In this document: positions 25,024 through 34,564 of the stretch, piece by piece
Layout: each line of letters starts with the position of its first letter
Numbering within the stretch: the stretch's first letter is position 1
Origin: Oscillatoria acuminata PCC 6304
Lineage (GTDB): Bacteria > Cyanobacteriota > Cyanobacteriia > Cyanobacteriales > Laspinemataceae
Direction of reading: 5' to 3'
Length of the DNA stretch: 64,000 bases
Assembly (NCBI RefSeq): GCF_000317105.1
Contig: NC_019693.1
Span: forward strand, 558,001 to 622,000
Made by a program: the position numbers and the translations under genes
The notes under the pieces: model-generated
The model's database searches: none
Told to the model about the DNA's origin: nothing
The model's input: the letters and a program-made list of their open reading frames with translations, nothing else

Positions 25024-27547
25024 GTGCGAAACGTTTGGGAGTGAAATAAGGCTGAAATGCCTGAAATAACCCCCAGTGAGGCTTTAACCCCCCTTGGGTT
25101 AGATAAAGGGACTCGTCCCAGATGACCTCATAACTGTCTATGCGTGTCCAAATGAGTTACCAATTTGGTACTCAAGGTAGGACGGCACAGGGTTCTGATG
25201 AGTAGTGCAATAATTTGTTGGCAACACTTTTCAGGTGCAACGGCGATAGCCACCCCCAGTTTTAGGAGTCACGACCCTAGGATTGAAGCGGGGAACGGAA
25301 GGCTCTAAGAGGTAGCCCAACACCACAATAGAGACCACTGCCAATCGCTCATGGCTAAGGAAACTGAATGTCCGGCTTGAACTCTCGTAAAAAATGAGCA
25401 GTGAAATGGGATGAAACACTGCATCCAAAAAGGATACGTGGAAAGGTAGAGGCTTTTCGTATTCCTCTACACAAACCCTCAATTCCACCGGGAGATAGGA
25501 CAAGCCTAAAAGCGAATCACCCACATAGACGGAACGTTATAACCCCTCAGATGCTCTTAGTAATTGGTCGATTACCTAAGTAGTGATAAGTGTAAGCGTC
25601 AGCACTGAGGGGGTGAGATGTAACCCGAAGCAAAACGCCATTCGGTAATGGAATGGATAGGCTAACAGGTTACGGTTTAGATGCAAGGAAAGGATGACAG
25701 TAGCAATGAATACGGTTAAAACGAGTTTAAAGACTACGGAAACATGGAACGCAATTCCTTGGACAAAAGTTCAAAGAAAAGTATTTAAGTTGCAAAAACG
25801 TATTTTCCAAGCGGCTAAATCGGGACAGGATGCCAAAGCAAGAAGGTTGCAAAAACTTCTAACTTCATCATACTACGCTAGGCTCTTAGCGGTCAGGAAA
25901 GTGACCCAAGATAACCAAGGCAAGAAGACGGCAGGGATAGATGGTGTAAAATCCTTAAAACCCAAACAACGTCTCGAACTTGCTAAGGACCTTGGTAAAC
26001 ACTCTAAAGCCAAAGCACTCAGAAGGGTTTGGATTCCCAAACCAGGACGTGATGAAAAGCGCCCATTGGGTATCCCAATCATTAGAGATAGAGCCGAGCA
26101 AGCCTTGGTTAAACAAGCCTTAGAACCCGAATGGGAAGCTAGGTTTGAAGGGACGAGCTATGGGTTTCGACCCGGACGCTCTGCTCACGACGCAATAGGT
26201 CGTATCTACGCATCCATAAATCAGGGCAGTTACTATGTCCTAGATGCAGATATAACCAAATGCTTCGACAAGATTAACCATGAATACCTACTGTCCAAAT
26301 TAGATTGTTGTTTACAACACCGTCGCCAAATCAAACAATGGTTAAAGGCAGGGGTAGTGGATAATGGCATATTTGAGGATACTGAAAGCGGGACACCTCA
26401 AGGAGGGGTAATAAGTCCACTCCTGGCCAACATTGCATTGGATGGAATGGCCAGGTTAATCGAAGAACTGTATCCAAAAAGGAAAGGTCAGAAAGTCAAG
26501 GCCACCTTAATCAGATATGCTGATGATTTCGTAGTAATCTCACCAGAGATTGAAATCATCAATCAATGCAAGATAGCTTTGGAAAACTGGCTAAAGTTTG
26601 TAGGACTTGAGCTTAAACCTGAAAAGACCAAAATATGCCACACACTTAGAGAAATCGAAGTAAATGGAGAAAAGGTCACACCAGGATTTGATTTTCTCGG
26701 ATTTACCATCAGGCAATATCCAGTAGGTAAATACAAGTCCGGGAAAACAGGAGGCGCAAACAGCAGACTAATCGGGCATAAAACCCATATCAAGCCAAGC
26801 GCCAAAGCAATCAAAGCCCACAGTGAAGCGCTAAAGGGTGTCATCAAAAATCATAAAACTGCACCCCAAGCGGCTCTGATAAGTAGACTAAACCCAATCA
26901 TCAGAGGGTGGAGTAATTACTACTCAGGAGTAGTTTCAATGGAAACCTTCAACCAAATGGACCATAATATTTGGCAACAATTGAGGGCATGGACAGTATC
27001 AAGATGCGGTCAGGCAAACCTTGAAAAGCTGAGAAAATATTTCCATAAGGTCACGGTTAAAATCGGAAACGGAAAGGAAAGAAATGAGAAGTGGCTGTTT
27101 CAAGCAAAAGACGGATTAAGTCTCTGGAAACACTCCTATACTCAAATTACAAGGCATACATTGGTCAAGCCAGAAGCATCCCCGTATGACGGAAATTGGA
27201 GTTATTGGGCAACTAGAAGAGGAACCTCATTAGAAGTTCCAATGCGAGTAGCAAAATTGCTTAAAAAGCACTCAGGCCGATGTTCACGTTGCGGACAATA
27301 TTTCGCAATGGAAGACTTGATGGAGGTTGACCACATCCAGCCACTCTCAATGGGAGGTAAAGATGAATACCGAAATCTACAGTTATTGCATCGGCACTGT
27401 CACGATAAAAAGACGGCTGAAGATATGCAGAACGTCAAGTCGTACCAATGACAATGGGCGTCTAAACTAGGAGCCGGATGAGGTGAAAGTCTCATGTCCG
27501 GTTCTGAATGGGAGGGGATGGAGGTGACTCCATTCTCGACCCCTAAT
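25024..27547 (+). mobile_element. group II intron, full length (2524 bp)
   Basis: The 5' end is GTGCGAAACG. Ribozyme domains I-III fill 25024-25690, the protein is in domain IV, and domain V is at about 27470-27504 (GAGCCGGATGAGGTGAAAGT then CTCATGTCCGGTTC). Domain VI follows, and the 3' end is CCCCTAAT. The ends are fixed by the empty copy at 34.4 kb: there GACGAA and AAATC are contiguous, here they flank the intron. Terminal AT fits the usual 3' AY. The intron is in the same strand as neighbouring genes but inserts in a non-coding element, so no host gene is disrupted. Confidence 0.92.
25694..27451 (+). CDS. ltrA: group II intron reverse transcriptase/maturase with HNH endonuclease
   Basis: The 585-aa multifunctional intron protein splices the intron and drives its retrohoming. 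RT blocks are visible: KALRRVWIPKPG and KRPLGIPIIRDR (~108-132), YGFRPGRSAHDA (~156-167), VLDADITKCFDKINH (~182-196), GTPQGGVISPLLANI (~233-247) and the catalytic IRYADDFVVIS with YADD at 275-278. The X/maturase region follows (~385-480). The C-terminal HNH domain shows CSRCGQYF, LMEVDHIQPLSMGG and LHRHCHDKKT (~533-575). All motifs look intact, so the element may be active. Start: the first ATG of the frame at 25709 (MNTVKTSL) is close behind an alternative at 25694. Confidence 0.95.
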   Translation: MTVAMNTVKTSLKTTETWNAIPWTKVQRKVFKLQKRIFQAAKSGQDAKARRLQKLLTSSYYARLLAVRKVTQDNQGKKTAGIDGVKSLKPKQRLELAKDLGKHSKAKALRRVWIPKPGRDEKRPLGIPIIRDRAEQALVKQALEPEWEARFEGTSYGFRPGRSAHDAIGRIYASINQGSYYVLDADITKCFDKINHEYLLSKLDCCLQHRRQIKQWLKAGVVDNGIFEDTESGTPQGGVISPLLANIALDGMARLIEELYPKRKGQKVKATLIRYADDFVVISPEIEIINQCKIALENWLKFVGLELKPEKTKICHTLREIEVNGEKVTPGFDFLGFTIRQYPVGKYKSGKTGGANSRLIGHKTHIKPSAKAIKAHSEALKGVIKNHKTAPQAALISRLNPIIRGWSNYYSGVVSMETFNQMDHNIWQQLRAWTVSRCGQANLEKLRKYFHKVTVKIGNGKERNEKWLFQAKDGLSLWKHSYTQITRHTLVKPEASPYDGNWSYWATRRGTSLEVPMRVAKLLKKHSGRCSRCGQYFAMEDLMEVDHIQPLSMGGKDEYRNLQLLHRHCHDKKTAEDMQNVKSYQ

Positions 27548-27625
27548 AAATCAGGGTTTCTTGTAGGGGCGCAATGCTTGCGCCCCTACAATCTAAACAC
27601 CTTGACAGGGCTAGTTATCTTATAT

Positions 27626-28174
27626 GCAGTATTGATGCAATGTTTACCCTGGAGAATATCCGTCACTTTGAGCCTTGACCTCGCAATGTTAAGTGTTAGT
27701 TCTCACGCTTGACTCTGTTATTAAGCAAGGGATTTCAATGGCAGTTGGATCATAATTCCCGAAGGAACTGCACCAGAGCCAGCCTCGTCCAACGCAGACT
27801 TATAGCATCGTTTAAGACATTTTTAAGCAGCATTGGATACCTTTTAAAAATTTAATTTCATCTTAAGCGAAACATAAACCTAGGGACAAGACACCCGTTT
27901 TTGAGACTAAAACAAGTGGCAAAGCCAGCTCTTATTTGCTGAAGAAACCGGGGTTTTTGTCCCTGAGTTCTAAAACTGTACCAGGGTTCTAGGCAAAGGC
28001 GTCAAATTCTCTTCAACCAACTTGGTAAAATGAGATACAAAACTTGGGGTGTTATGCAATTTACGGATGAGTAAAATTCGATTTAGGTATAAATGGGCTA
28101 AATACTACTAGCACATCCAGGCCAACCGAGGATAAATTGAAAGGGATAAAAGTTAGACTGGAACCCTTGTAACT
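27626..28174. other. spacer right of the intron-bearing element
   Basis: From 27626 to 28174 I see no gene, RNA gene or strong hairpin. The segment is AT-rich (especially 27800-27900 and 28060-28160) and presumably contains the promoter of the HEAT-repeat gene; I cannot fix its elements. Confidence 0.5.
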
Positions 28175-29623
28175 TTGGCAAACCTTGCACCCAGCCCCAT
28201 TCAAAACCTACCCCTCAATATGCCCCCAACTCTCTCTAATCTGTTAGAACAAGCTAACGAAGCCGCAAAACAAGAAGATTGGCAATTCGTGACCCAATGT
28301 TTGGAAAAACTAGCCACAACCCCAGGGACAGCTAGAGTCGAGTCTCTACCTGTCTCAACCGAAGAACCGAATGGGCGATCGCCCCATCTGAATCCCTCCT
28401 CCCTACTCGGTTTGGCGGATCAAGTCTTAGAATACGGTGATTTTCAACAACGATGGGAAGTCGCGAAAGTATTTCCCCGTTTGGGAACTGAGGCGATCGC
28501 CCCTCTGTTAGAGATTCTGGCTGATCCCGATGCAGAAGTGGAATTGCGATGGTTTGCGGGTCGAATCCTGGCGGAGTTCAATAGCCCCGAGGCGATCGCG
28601 GCCTTGATTGAATTACTCAATACTCAGGAAGAAGAAGAATTAAGCTCTATGGCAGCTACGGCACTGGCGCAAATGGGCGAACCGGCGATCGCGGCTTTAA
28701 CTGAGCAGTTAGCCGACTCCACCTCCCGAGCATTAGCCGTGCGCTCTTTAGGGAAAATCCACAATCCCCAAATTATCGAACCCCTCTTGAGTGTGGTCAG
28801 CGATCGCGATCCCCAAGTGCGCGCTGAGGCAGTCGCCGCCTTGAATAGCTATGATGACCCGCGCATCCCCCTGGTCCTGGTGGAATCCATCCATGACTTC
28901 CATGCCTCGGTCCGTCGGGAAGCCACCATTGGCTTAGGATTATGCGCCATGCGACCCTCTTATAAAAATGATACCCAGGGCATCTACAAAGCGATCGCCT
29001 CGGAAATTGAGGAACTCCTGCGGGAGCGTTTGTGGGACTTTAACCCTAAAGTTGCCCATCAGGCAGCGATTTCCCTGGGACGGGTGGCAACGCCGAAAGC
29101 CGCAGCTTGTCTCAATGAAATTCTCGACTCTCCATCTGCCCCCATTCCCTTACAAATTAATGCGGTTCGCGCCTTAGCTTGGATGGGAACTCTCGAAGCC
29201 TTGGAGTATTTAGAAACCGCATTAGTCAGCCCAGAAAAGAATAGTTCTAGTCCCGAGGTGATTGCAGAAATTGTCTCCTTACTGGGGCGGATCGAAGTGC
29301 CACAGTTGAAGCCCAAAGCGGCGCAGATGCTGACCGAACTGTTAAACCGCAAGCCAAAAGTAGCCGGGAGAGACTCGATGCGGAGGGAACAAGCGATCGC
29401 CTCGGGGTTGGGTTATCTCGGACAAAAAACCAGCATAGCGCCACTGATTCAACTATTAGCCACCTCCGAGCCTGGGGTCCGGTTTCATGCGATCGCCGCC
29501 CTGAAAAAGATTGCGCCGGATCAAGCCTATCTGCAACTGCTGGATCTGTGCGATCAACCCACTGCCAGTCCCTCTCTCCAACAAGGGGTGGCGATCGCCT
29601 TGGAAGAATGGGTAAAAAGTTAG
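28175..29623 (+). CDS. HEAT-repeat protein (PBS-lyase-like repeats), 482 aa
   Basis: The protein is almost entirely alpha-helical HEAT repeats of the E/PBS-lyase type. Repeating units of about 31 residues run from residue ~75 to the end, with phrases such as AIAPLLEILADPDAEVELRW, PEAIAALIELL, PQIIEPLLSVVSDRDPQVRA and TSIAPLIQLLATSEPGVRFH. The N-terminal 70 residues are helical and Pro-rich. Such proteins in cyanobacteria act as chaperone-lyases for phycobiliproteins (CpcE/F, NblB) or as iron-sulfur or scaffolding factors. No phycobilisome genes lie nearby, so the partner is unknown. The start is TTG 28175, or ATG 28220 (MPPTLSNLLEQANEAAK), which I consider equally likely. Confidence 0.75.
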   Translation: MANLAPSPIQNLPLNMPPTLSNLLEQANEAAKQEDWQFVTQCLEKLATTPGTARVESLPVSTEEPNGRSPHLNPSSLLGLADQVLEYGDFQQRWEVAKVFPRLGTEAIAPLLEILADPDAEVELRWFAGRILAEFNSPEAIAALIELLNTQEEEELSSMAATALAQMGEPAIAALTEQLADSTSRALAVRSLGKIHNPQIIEPLLSVVSDRDPQVRAEAVAALNSYDDPRIPLVLVESIHDFHASVRREATIGLGLCAMRPSYKNDTQGIYKAIASEIEELLRERLWDFNPKVAHQAAISLGRVATPKAAACLNEILDSPSAPIPLQINAVRALAWMGTLEALEYLETALVSPEKNSSSPEVIAEIVSLLGRIEVPQLKPKAAQMLTELLNRKPKVAGRDSMRREQAIASGLGYLGQKTSIAPLIQLLATSEPGVRFHAIAALKKIAPDQAYLQLLDLCDQPTASPSLQQGVAIALEEWVKS

Positions 29624-29961
29624 GGAATTTTGACAAGGGGCGATCGTCCTGGATTTGCCCTTGACCCATCCTCTGTAGACCTCTGTGGGCAAGGGATTCT
29701 CTTGTGAACACCCCTGATCCGTTCCACCCGGTCAAGGGATTTTTTCATGTAAATTTTGCATGAGTTTTAGGGCATTTACGCATGGACCCCGGGTTTTTTG
29801 CAGCGATCGCTACAAAACCCACCGCTTGAGGATGAGATTTGTTGGGAGATTAAGATGCCGTTAACAAAGGCGCGAATCTGAATCCAAACCGGATCAAGTC
29901 GGATTCGTTCCTAGAATTTCCTCAGACATTCCGGACTTATATTTAGGACTATCTGCAACTC
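29624..29961. other. spacer before the porin gene
   Basis: 338 bases with no gene seen. A HIP1 site lies near 29803. The stretch just before the porin gene (29840-29960) is presumably its leader and promoter; no Fur-box-like inverted repeat was convincing by eye. Confidence 0.4.
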
Positions 29962-31689
29962 ATGGTGTCTCAACTCTCGTCAATCTTCATCCTGACTACC
30001 CCTCTGCTGTTGGGGTTCAACTTACTAGGCATCCGGGCGGTTGCGGGTGAACCCGTCCCCTTAAATCCTGCCTCTACCCCAGTCAGCGAACCTGTCGCCG
30101 GGGAACTCAACCTGGATCTATTCAACCCAGAACCCCCGGCGATCGTCCCCCCTTCCCTGGAAAATCTTGGGGATGAGGCGACTAACCTCATTCAACAAAT
30201 TGAGTTCTATTCCCAAGCCGATTTAGATTTCGGTCCTTTAGAGCAAGTCAACTCAGTTTCCGAACTCACCGACGTCAGTCCCACAGACTGGGCTTTCCAA
30301 GCTCTCCAGAACCTAGCCTCCCAGTACAATTGTCTTTTGGGATATGGCGATAGCACTTTTCAGGGCAATCGGGCAATGACCCGCTATGAATTTGCCACCA
30401 GTTTAAACGCCTGTCTCGAAGTCATCACCAGTCGCATCAGTGAACTCGACTTAAACACCGGCGATCTTGACCTACTCACTCGCTTAACCCAGGACTTTTC
30501 TGCGGAACTTGCTACCCTCCGCAGTCGCGTAGACAACCTCGAACTGCGAACCGCTGAAATCGAAGCCAATCAGTTCTCCGCCACCACGAAACTCGCCGGT
30601 GAAGCCGCTTTCATCCTCGCCGATGCCTTTACAGACGATGCCGACCCGGAAGCCGTCTTAAGTAGTCGCGTTCGCCTCAACTTCGTCACCAGTTTTACCG
30701 GACGAGATAACCTCTTTACTCGCCTAGAAATGGGCAATATCGGCAACTCCTTTCAACCTGTCTTAGGGACGAATGAAGGGCGTTTTGCCTTTGATGGTGC
30801 GAACAACAACACCGTTACCCTCAACCGCTTGCACTATTTCTTTCCCGTCGGCGACAACTTAAGCGTCAGGATTTTCGCCAATGCCGGAGGTCATCAATTT
30901 TATGCCAATACCCTCAACCCCTTCTTAGAATCCGGTGGCGGTGCCACTGGCGCATTATCCCGCTTCGCCGAACGCAATCCAATTTATCGCTTTACCCTGG
31001 GCGGTTCCGGTTTAGGTGTTAAATATACCCCGGTCAATAATTTAGAAATTAACGTCGGTTACTTAGCCGGTGAAGCCAAAACTCCCATATCAGGAGCCGG
31101 TTTATTTAATGGCAACTATTCTGCCCTCGGACAGATTGTTTTTGGCAGCCGATTTCAGGTAGGTTTGACATACATTCATGCTTATGAAGGAACCTCTGCT
31201 CCCCGATTTGGTTACGGTGGAACTGGCACAAATTTAGGGAATCTTTCCCCGGCAGCGCTGAATCCCCTCAGTCCCTCCTTGCGAGCAACCCCGGTCGTTA
31301 GCAATTCCTACAGTGTCGATACGTCCTTCCGAATTACTCCGAATTTAATTGTCGGTGGGTGGATTGCTAAAACCGATGCGGAACTGATTGGAGTGGGAGA
31401 TGCTGATATTTGGAATTATGCGGCTACCGTGGTTTTACCGGATTTAGGAACTCCCGGGTCTTTTGCCAGCTTAATTATCGGGGCAGAACCCCATTTAACG
31501 GCGCTAGATGTACCCGGCAATCCTGATTTTTCTAAAGATACTCCCTTTCATATTGAAGGGTTTTATAAGTATCAAATAACTCCCAATATTTCTCTAACTC
31601 CCGGGGTAATTTGGTTGACGTCTCCCAATCAAAATAACGATAACAGTGATGTTTTCATCGGGACATTCCGAACCACATTTACGTTTTAA
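29962..31689 (+). CDS. SLH-domain OprB-type (iron uptake) porin
   Basis: A signal peptide (residues 1-~28, SSIFILTTPLLLGFNLLG core, AVAG cleavage) leads to an SLH domain (~92-145; DVSPTDWAFQALQNLASQYN, GYGDSTFQGNRAMTRYEFA). A coiled-coil segment (~150-195; LTQDFSAELATLRSRVDNLE) follows, then a beta-barrel (~200-575) ending in Phe (TFRTTFTF). This is the standard layout of cyanobacterial outer-membrane porins such as SomA/B, annotated as iron-uptake or carbohydrate-selective porins. The SLH and coiled coil link the outer membrane to peptidoglycan-bound polymer. Solute specificity cannot be told from sequence. Length of 575 aa is typical. Transcribed alone. Confidence 0.9.
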   Translation: MVSQLSSIFILTTPLLLGFNLLGIRAVAGEPVPLNPASTPVSEPVAGELNLDLFNPEPPAIVPPSLENLGDEATNLIQQIEFYSQADLDFGPLEQVNSVSELTDVSPTDWAFQALQNLASQYNCLLGYGDSTFQGNRAMTRYEFATSLNACLEVITSRISELDLNTGDLDLLTRLTQDFSAELATLRSRVDNLELRTAEIEANQFSATTKLAGEAAFILADAFTDDADPEAVLSSRVRLNFVTSFTGRDNLFTRLEMGNIGNSFQPVLGTNEGRFAFDGANNNTVTLNRLHYFFPVGDNLSVRIFANAGGHQFYANTLNPFLESGGGATGALSRFAERNPIYRFTLGGSGLGVKYTPVNNLEINVGYLAGEAKTPISGAGLFNGNYSALGQIVFGSRFQVGLTYIHAYEGTSAPRFGYGGTGTNLGNLSPAALNPLSPSLRATPVVSNSYSVDTSFRITPNLIVGGWIAKTDAELIGVGDADIWNYAATVVLPDLGTPGSFASLIIGAEPHLTALDVPGNPDFSKDTPFHIEGFYKYQITPNISLTPGVIWLTSPNQNNDNSDVFIGTFRTTFTF

Positions 31690-32007
31690 ATTACCCCAAT
31701 CCTCACAGAGGGGCGAGCAGCACCGGAGCATTTAGGAGACTTTTTTACCCATAAAAATCCAACCCTTTTACATCCGGTCCCCTCTCCTTACCCAAGGGGA
31801 GGGGATGAAAGTGGGGTCTCATCTGGAAGAGATTTCACGGGTCAGTCCGATCGCCCAGGGGTTGTCCCCAACTCCCCTGCAATTCATCCCAATATCCACC
31901 GAAGGATAGAGACAATCCCTGAAAATCTGGTATCAATTTGTACGAAAAATTTGGGTTTTTTCAGGTAAGATAAAAAGTGCGGAAAAATATTATTTATCTC
32001 TCCATAT
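31690..32007. other. spacer with an NtcA-activated promoter at its right end
   Basis: The left 230 bases show no gene and only a short C/T-rich tract (31790-31860). The NtcA-type promoter at 31930-31971 is listed separately. Confidence 0.5.
31930..31971 (+). promoter_or_regulatory. canonical NtcA-activated promoter
   Basis: GTA-TCAATTTG-TAC (31930-31943) matches the NtcA consensus GTAN8TAC exactly. It is followed by 22 bases and TAAGAT (31966-31971), matching the -10 form TAN3T. This is the classical spacing of NtcA-activated nitrogen-control promoters. The predicted start near 31978 gives a 30-base leader to ATG 32008. Confidence 0.85.
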
Positions 32008-32985
32008 ATGCGCCTAGAGCAGTTACAAGCTTTTATGGCAATTGCTGATACGGGTAGCTTTCAACAAGCGGCCCGCCGATGCGGGGTCACCCAATCTACA
32101 ATTAGCCGTCAAATCCAGTCTCTTGAAGCAGAATTGGGCTTGCCATTATTTCATCGCAGTGCTCAGGCCAAATTAACCTTGCCGGGAGAGCGATTTTTCC
32201 CCCATGCCCGCAAAATTTGTCAGGAATGGCAAACTGCACAAGAGGAACTAAGCAATTTATTAGAAGGGAAACAGCCAGAACTCTGCGTCGCGGCAATTCA
32301 CTCGGTTTGTGCCTATTATTTACCTCCTATTTTACGAAAATTTTGTCGGCAGTATCCAGAGGTGCAGTTACGAGTGACGGCATTAGGCAGCGATCGCGCC
32401 TTAAAAGTCCTGAAAGATGGTCTCGTGGATCTGGCGATCGTCATGAATAACCGCCTCTTAACCTCTAGTGCAGAGATGGTCGTTGATATTCTCTACAATG
32501 AATCAATTCAAGTGTTAATGGCAGCCACTCATCCCCTAGCTCAATATGACCCCGTACCCTGGGAAGAATTAGCTCGGTATCCTCAAGTTGTCTTTAAAGA
32601 TGGTTATGGAATGCAGCGGTTGGTTCAAGATATTTTTGCTAAATACAACCTAACCTTGCGGGCGGTGTTGGAGTTAAATACTCCCGATGCATTTCGGGGG
32701 GTTGTTCAGGAGGGGGACATGGTGGCGCTGTTGCCTGAATCGGCCTTAGTTGAAGCCCGTTACGACCCGAAACTTGCTATTCGCTCTCTACCCCCTGCGG
32801 CTCAACTGGATTCCCTTGCCACCCCCTCCCCATTGAATGGAATTTACCCGACATTGACCGGGGATTCTTGTTGGAATCGGCAAGTGGTGATTGTTACAAC
32901 GAGCGATCGCCTCCAAATTCCCCCCATCCAACACTTTTGGCAACTGGTTCATGACTTTTTGCCGATCAAGGTTGCACCGGGTTAA
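32008..32985 (+). CDS. ntcB: LysR-family regulator, NtcB-like
   Basis: A 325-aa LysR-type regulator. The N-terminal winged HTH (residues 1-60) reads MRLEQLQAFMAIADTGSFQQ then AARRCGVTQSTISRQIQSLE. An effector-binding domain covers ~90-300, with SVCAYYLPPILRKFCRQYPE and VFKDGYGMQRLVQDIF. NtcB activates nitrate-assimilation genes in response to nitrite and is itself under NtcA. Two lines favour NtcB over other LysR proteins: the near-perfect NtcA promoter directly upstream, and the following TrpD2-like and mobA genes, which I associate with cyanobacterial nitrate clusters. nirA, nrt and narB are not in the window. Confidence in LysR is very high; in NtcB moderate. Confidence 0.8.
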   Translation: MRLEQLQAFMAIADTGSFQQAARRCGVTQSTISRQIQSLEAELGLPLFHRSAQAKLTLPGERFFPHARKICQEWQTAQEELSNLLEGKQPELCVAAIHSVCAYYLPPILRKFCRQYPEVQLRVTALGSDRALKVLKDGLVDLAIVMNNRLLTSSAEMVVDILYNESIQVLMAATHPLAQYDPVPWEELARYPQVVFKDGYGMQRLVQDIFAKYNLTLRAVLELNTPDAFRGVVQEGDMVALLPESALVEARYDPKLAIRSLPPAAQLDSLATPSPLNGIYPTLTGDSCWNRQVVIVTTSDRLQIPPIQHFWQLVHDFLPIKVAPG

Positions 32986-33231
32986 AAAGTGGAATTTCTG
33001 CTCAATTTCTCTGATGTTCATTGGAACTCATTCCTCTTGTTCAAGAGACCTAACCCCCCAGCCCCCTTCCCACCTCTCCCCGGCCCTCCCCTAAGAGGGG
33101 AGGGAGGTAAGCGGAATAAATGTCTTTCCTGGAAGGGGGAGCCGGAAGGGGCTTACAAGAGTAGTTTTTTACGTTACCCCCGCCCCAAATTCCCTAGTTT
33201 ATTCCCCCGTTTATTCACCCCCCTCTCAATC
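32986..33231. repeat. partial dispersed repeat before the TrpD2-like gene
   Basis: AGAGACCTAACCCCCCAGCC starts at about 33044 and continues as C-rich then G-rich blocks to about 33110, a copy of the body of the element at 15036-15216 without its terminal inverted repeats. Confidence 0.6.
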
Positions 33232-34335
33232 ATGAGTACAGTGTTCAGAGAATTTGTTAAGAAAGTCGGCAGTGGTCCCCACACCAGCCAAAACCTCTCC
33301 CGCACAGAAGCAGCCGACGCAATGCGGATGATGCTTCTGGGTGAAGCGACCCCGGCACAAATCGGTGCATTTTTGATCGCTCATCGCATCAAGCGTCCGA
33401 CGGGGGAAGAATTGGCGGGGATGCTGGATGCCTATGACGAAATCGGGCCGAAACTCGGAGCGATCGCCACCTCATCCCCGGTGATGGTTTGGGGATGTCC
33501 CTATGATGGGCGATCGCGAACTGCACCTGTCACCGTTCTCAGTGCCATCCTCCTCGCCAGTTACGGTCAACCTATACTCCTCCACGGCGGAGATCGAATG
33601 CCGACTAAGTACGGTATCCCTTTTGTGGAGATTTGGGATACCTTGGGGGTAAACTGGCGAACCCTTGAACTCAAACAAGTCCACTCTGTCTTGCAAGCAA
33701 CGGGAGTGGGATTTGTCTATCTTCCCAAACAGTTTCCCGAGGCGGCAAGTCTGGTTCCCTACCGGGATCAACTGGGGAAACGACCCCCAGTCGCCACCTT
33801 AGAACTGATTTGGTCTCCCTATGCAGGCGATCGCCATCTCGTCGCCGGGTTCGTCCATCCCCCCACTGAACTGATGTTTCGCGATGCTTTAGGATTACGG
33901 GGGGACTCCCGCTTGACCACGGTCAAAGGATTAGAAGGCAGTTGCGATTTACCTCGCGAACGCACCGCCATTATCGGATATAGCAATCCCTCCGAGACTT
34001 CCCCCCCACCTGCTGCCTCCGAGTCTGACCCTCCCCATGCCGACCCGTTCGCGCGCCTGCTTCTGCATCCTCGGGACTACGGATTTACCCCGGAAAATGT
34101 CCCGTTCCAATCCGAGGCATTCCCGGCCCAAATGCAAGGAGTCCTCCAGGGTGAACCTAGCGAACTCATGGAGTCTGCTGTGTGGAGTGGCGGGTTTTAC
34201 CTCTGGCATTGTGGGGTTGCGGGGGACCTCAGCAGCGGCATTACTCAAGCACGGGAAGGGTTTAAGAGTGGTCGAGTTGCTGCTAAACTCCAGGAAATTA
34301 CTCAAGCGGTGAGTTCGCGATCGGTTTTGGATTAG
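33232..34335 (+). CDS. anthranilate phosphoribosyltransferase-like protein (TrpD2/YbiB family)
   Basis: The true start is ATG 33232 (MSTVFREFVKKVGSG), not an upstream in-frame codon inside the repeat. The product is 367 aa. The helical N-terminal domain has LSRTEAADAMRMMLLGEATPAQIGAFLIAHRIKRPTGEEL (in blocks; ~20-60), as in TrpD, and the glycosyltransferase-3 core follows. The TrpD PRPP loop (GTGGD) is replaced by WGCPYDGRSRTAP, and HGGDRMPTKYG follows; this marks the TrpD2/YbiB subfamily, whose E. coli member binds nucleic acid and lacks TrpD activity. Genuine tryptophan synthesis is therefore unlikely. It lies between the NtcB-like gene and mobA. Confidence 0.82.
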   Translation: MSTVFREFVKKVGSGPHTSQNLSRTEAADAMRMMLLGEATPAQIGAFLIAHRIKRPTGEELAGMLDAYDEIGPKLGAIATSSPVMVWGCPYDGRSRTAPVTVLSAILLASYGQPILLHGGDRMPTKYGIPFVEIWDTLGVNWRTLELKQVHSVLQATGVGFVYLPKQFPEAASLVPYRDQLGKRPPVATLELIWSPYAGDRHLVAGFVHPPTELMFRDALGLRGDSRLTTVKGLEGSCDLPRERTAIIGYSNPSETSPPPAASESDPPHADPFARLLLHPRDYGFTPENVPFQSEAFPAQMQGVLQGEPSELMESAVWSGGFYLWHCGVAGDLSSGITQAREGFKSGRVAAKLQEITQAVSSRSVLD

Positions 34336-34365
34336 TCATTTGTCATTTGTCATTTGTCATTTGTC
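34334..34365. repeat. TCATTTG heptamer array
   Basis: Four tandem TCATTTG units immediately follow the stop of the TrpD2-like gene, the same heptamer as at 7.78 kb. They abut the MITE-like element to the right. Confidence 0.7.
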
Positions 34366-34373
34366 CTTAAAAC

Positions 34374-34564
34374 CTAGCCCTGTCAAGGTGGTAAATTTAA
34401 TGACCCCAAATCCTTATTTCTTGTCGGAGTAAATGCGCAGGCCCAATTCAGGGCGTAAATTTAATGACGAAAAATCGTTATTTTTAGTAGGGGCGTATTG
34501 CATACGCCCAAAAGAGGGCGTATGCAATACGCCCCTACAATCTACACACCTTGACAGGGCTAGT
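34374..34564. repeat. uninterrupted MITE-like element with inverted termini
   Basis: Termini CTAGCCCTGTCAAGGTG (from 34374) and CACCTTGACAGGGCTAG (to 34563) are perfect inverted repeats. CTTAAAACC flanks both ends (34366-34374 and 34565-34573), a likely 9-bp target duplication. Inside, GTAAATTTAATGAC occurs twice about 64 bases apart. A perfect hairpin of 19 or more base pairs (GGGCGTATTGCATACGCCC with its complement, 34490-34536) fills the right half. This is the empty-site relative of the element carrying the group II intron at 25.0-27.5 kb. Confidence 0.85.

Larger units (their letters stand above)
24991..27614. mobile_element. MITE-like element interrupted by a group II intron
   Basis: Left end TAGACCGGTCAATGTGG and right end CACCTTGACAGGGCTAG are imperfect inverted repeats. 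Left part (24991-25023) ends GGTAAATTTAATGACGAA. Right part (27548-27614) starts AAATC and contains the hairpin GTAGGGGCGCAA-TGC-TTGCGCCCCTAC. Removing the intron restores a 100-bp element related to the uninterrupted copy at 34374-34564. It encodes nothing itself and would depend on a transposase elsewhere. Confidence 0.8.

Noticed and set aside
33232-34335. Genuine tryptophan-pathway trpD
   Set aside because: The PRPP-binding GTGGD loop is replaced, and no other trp gene is nearby; the sequence fits the TrpD2/YbiB branch.
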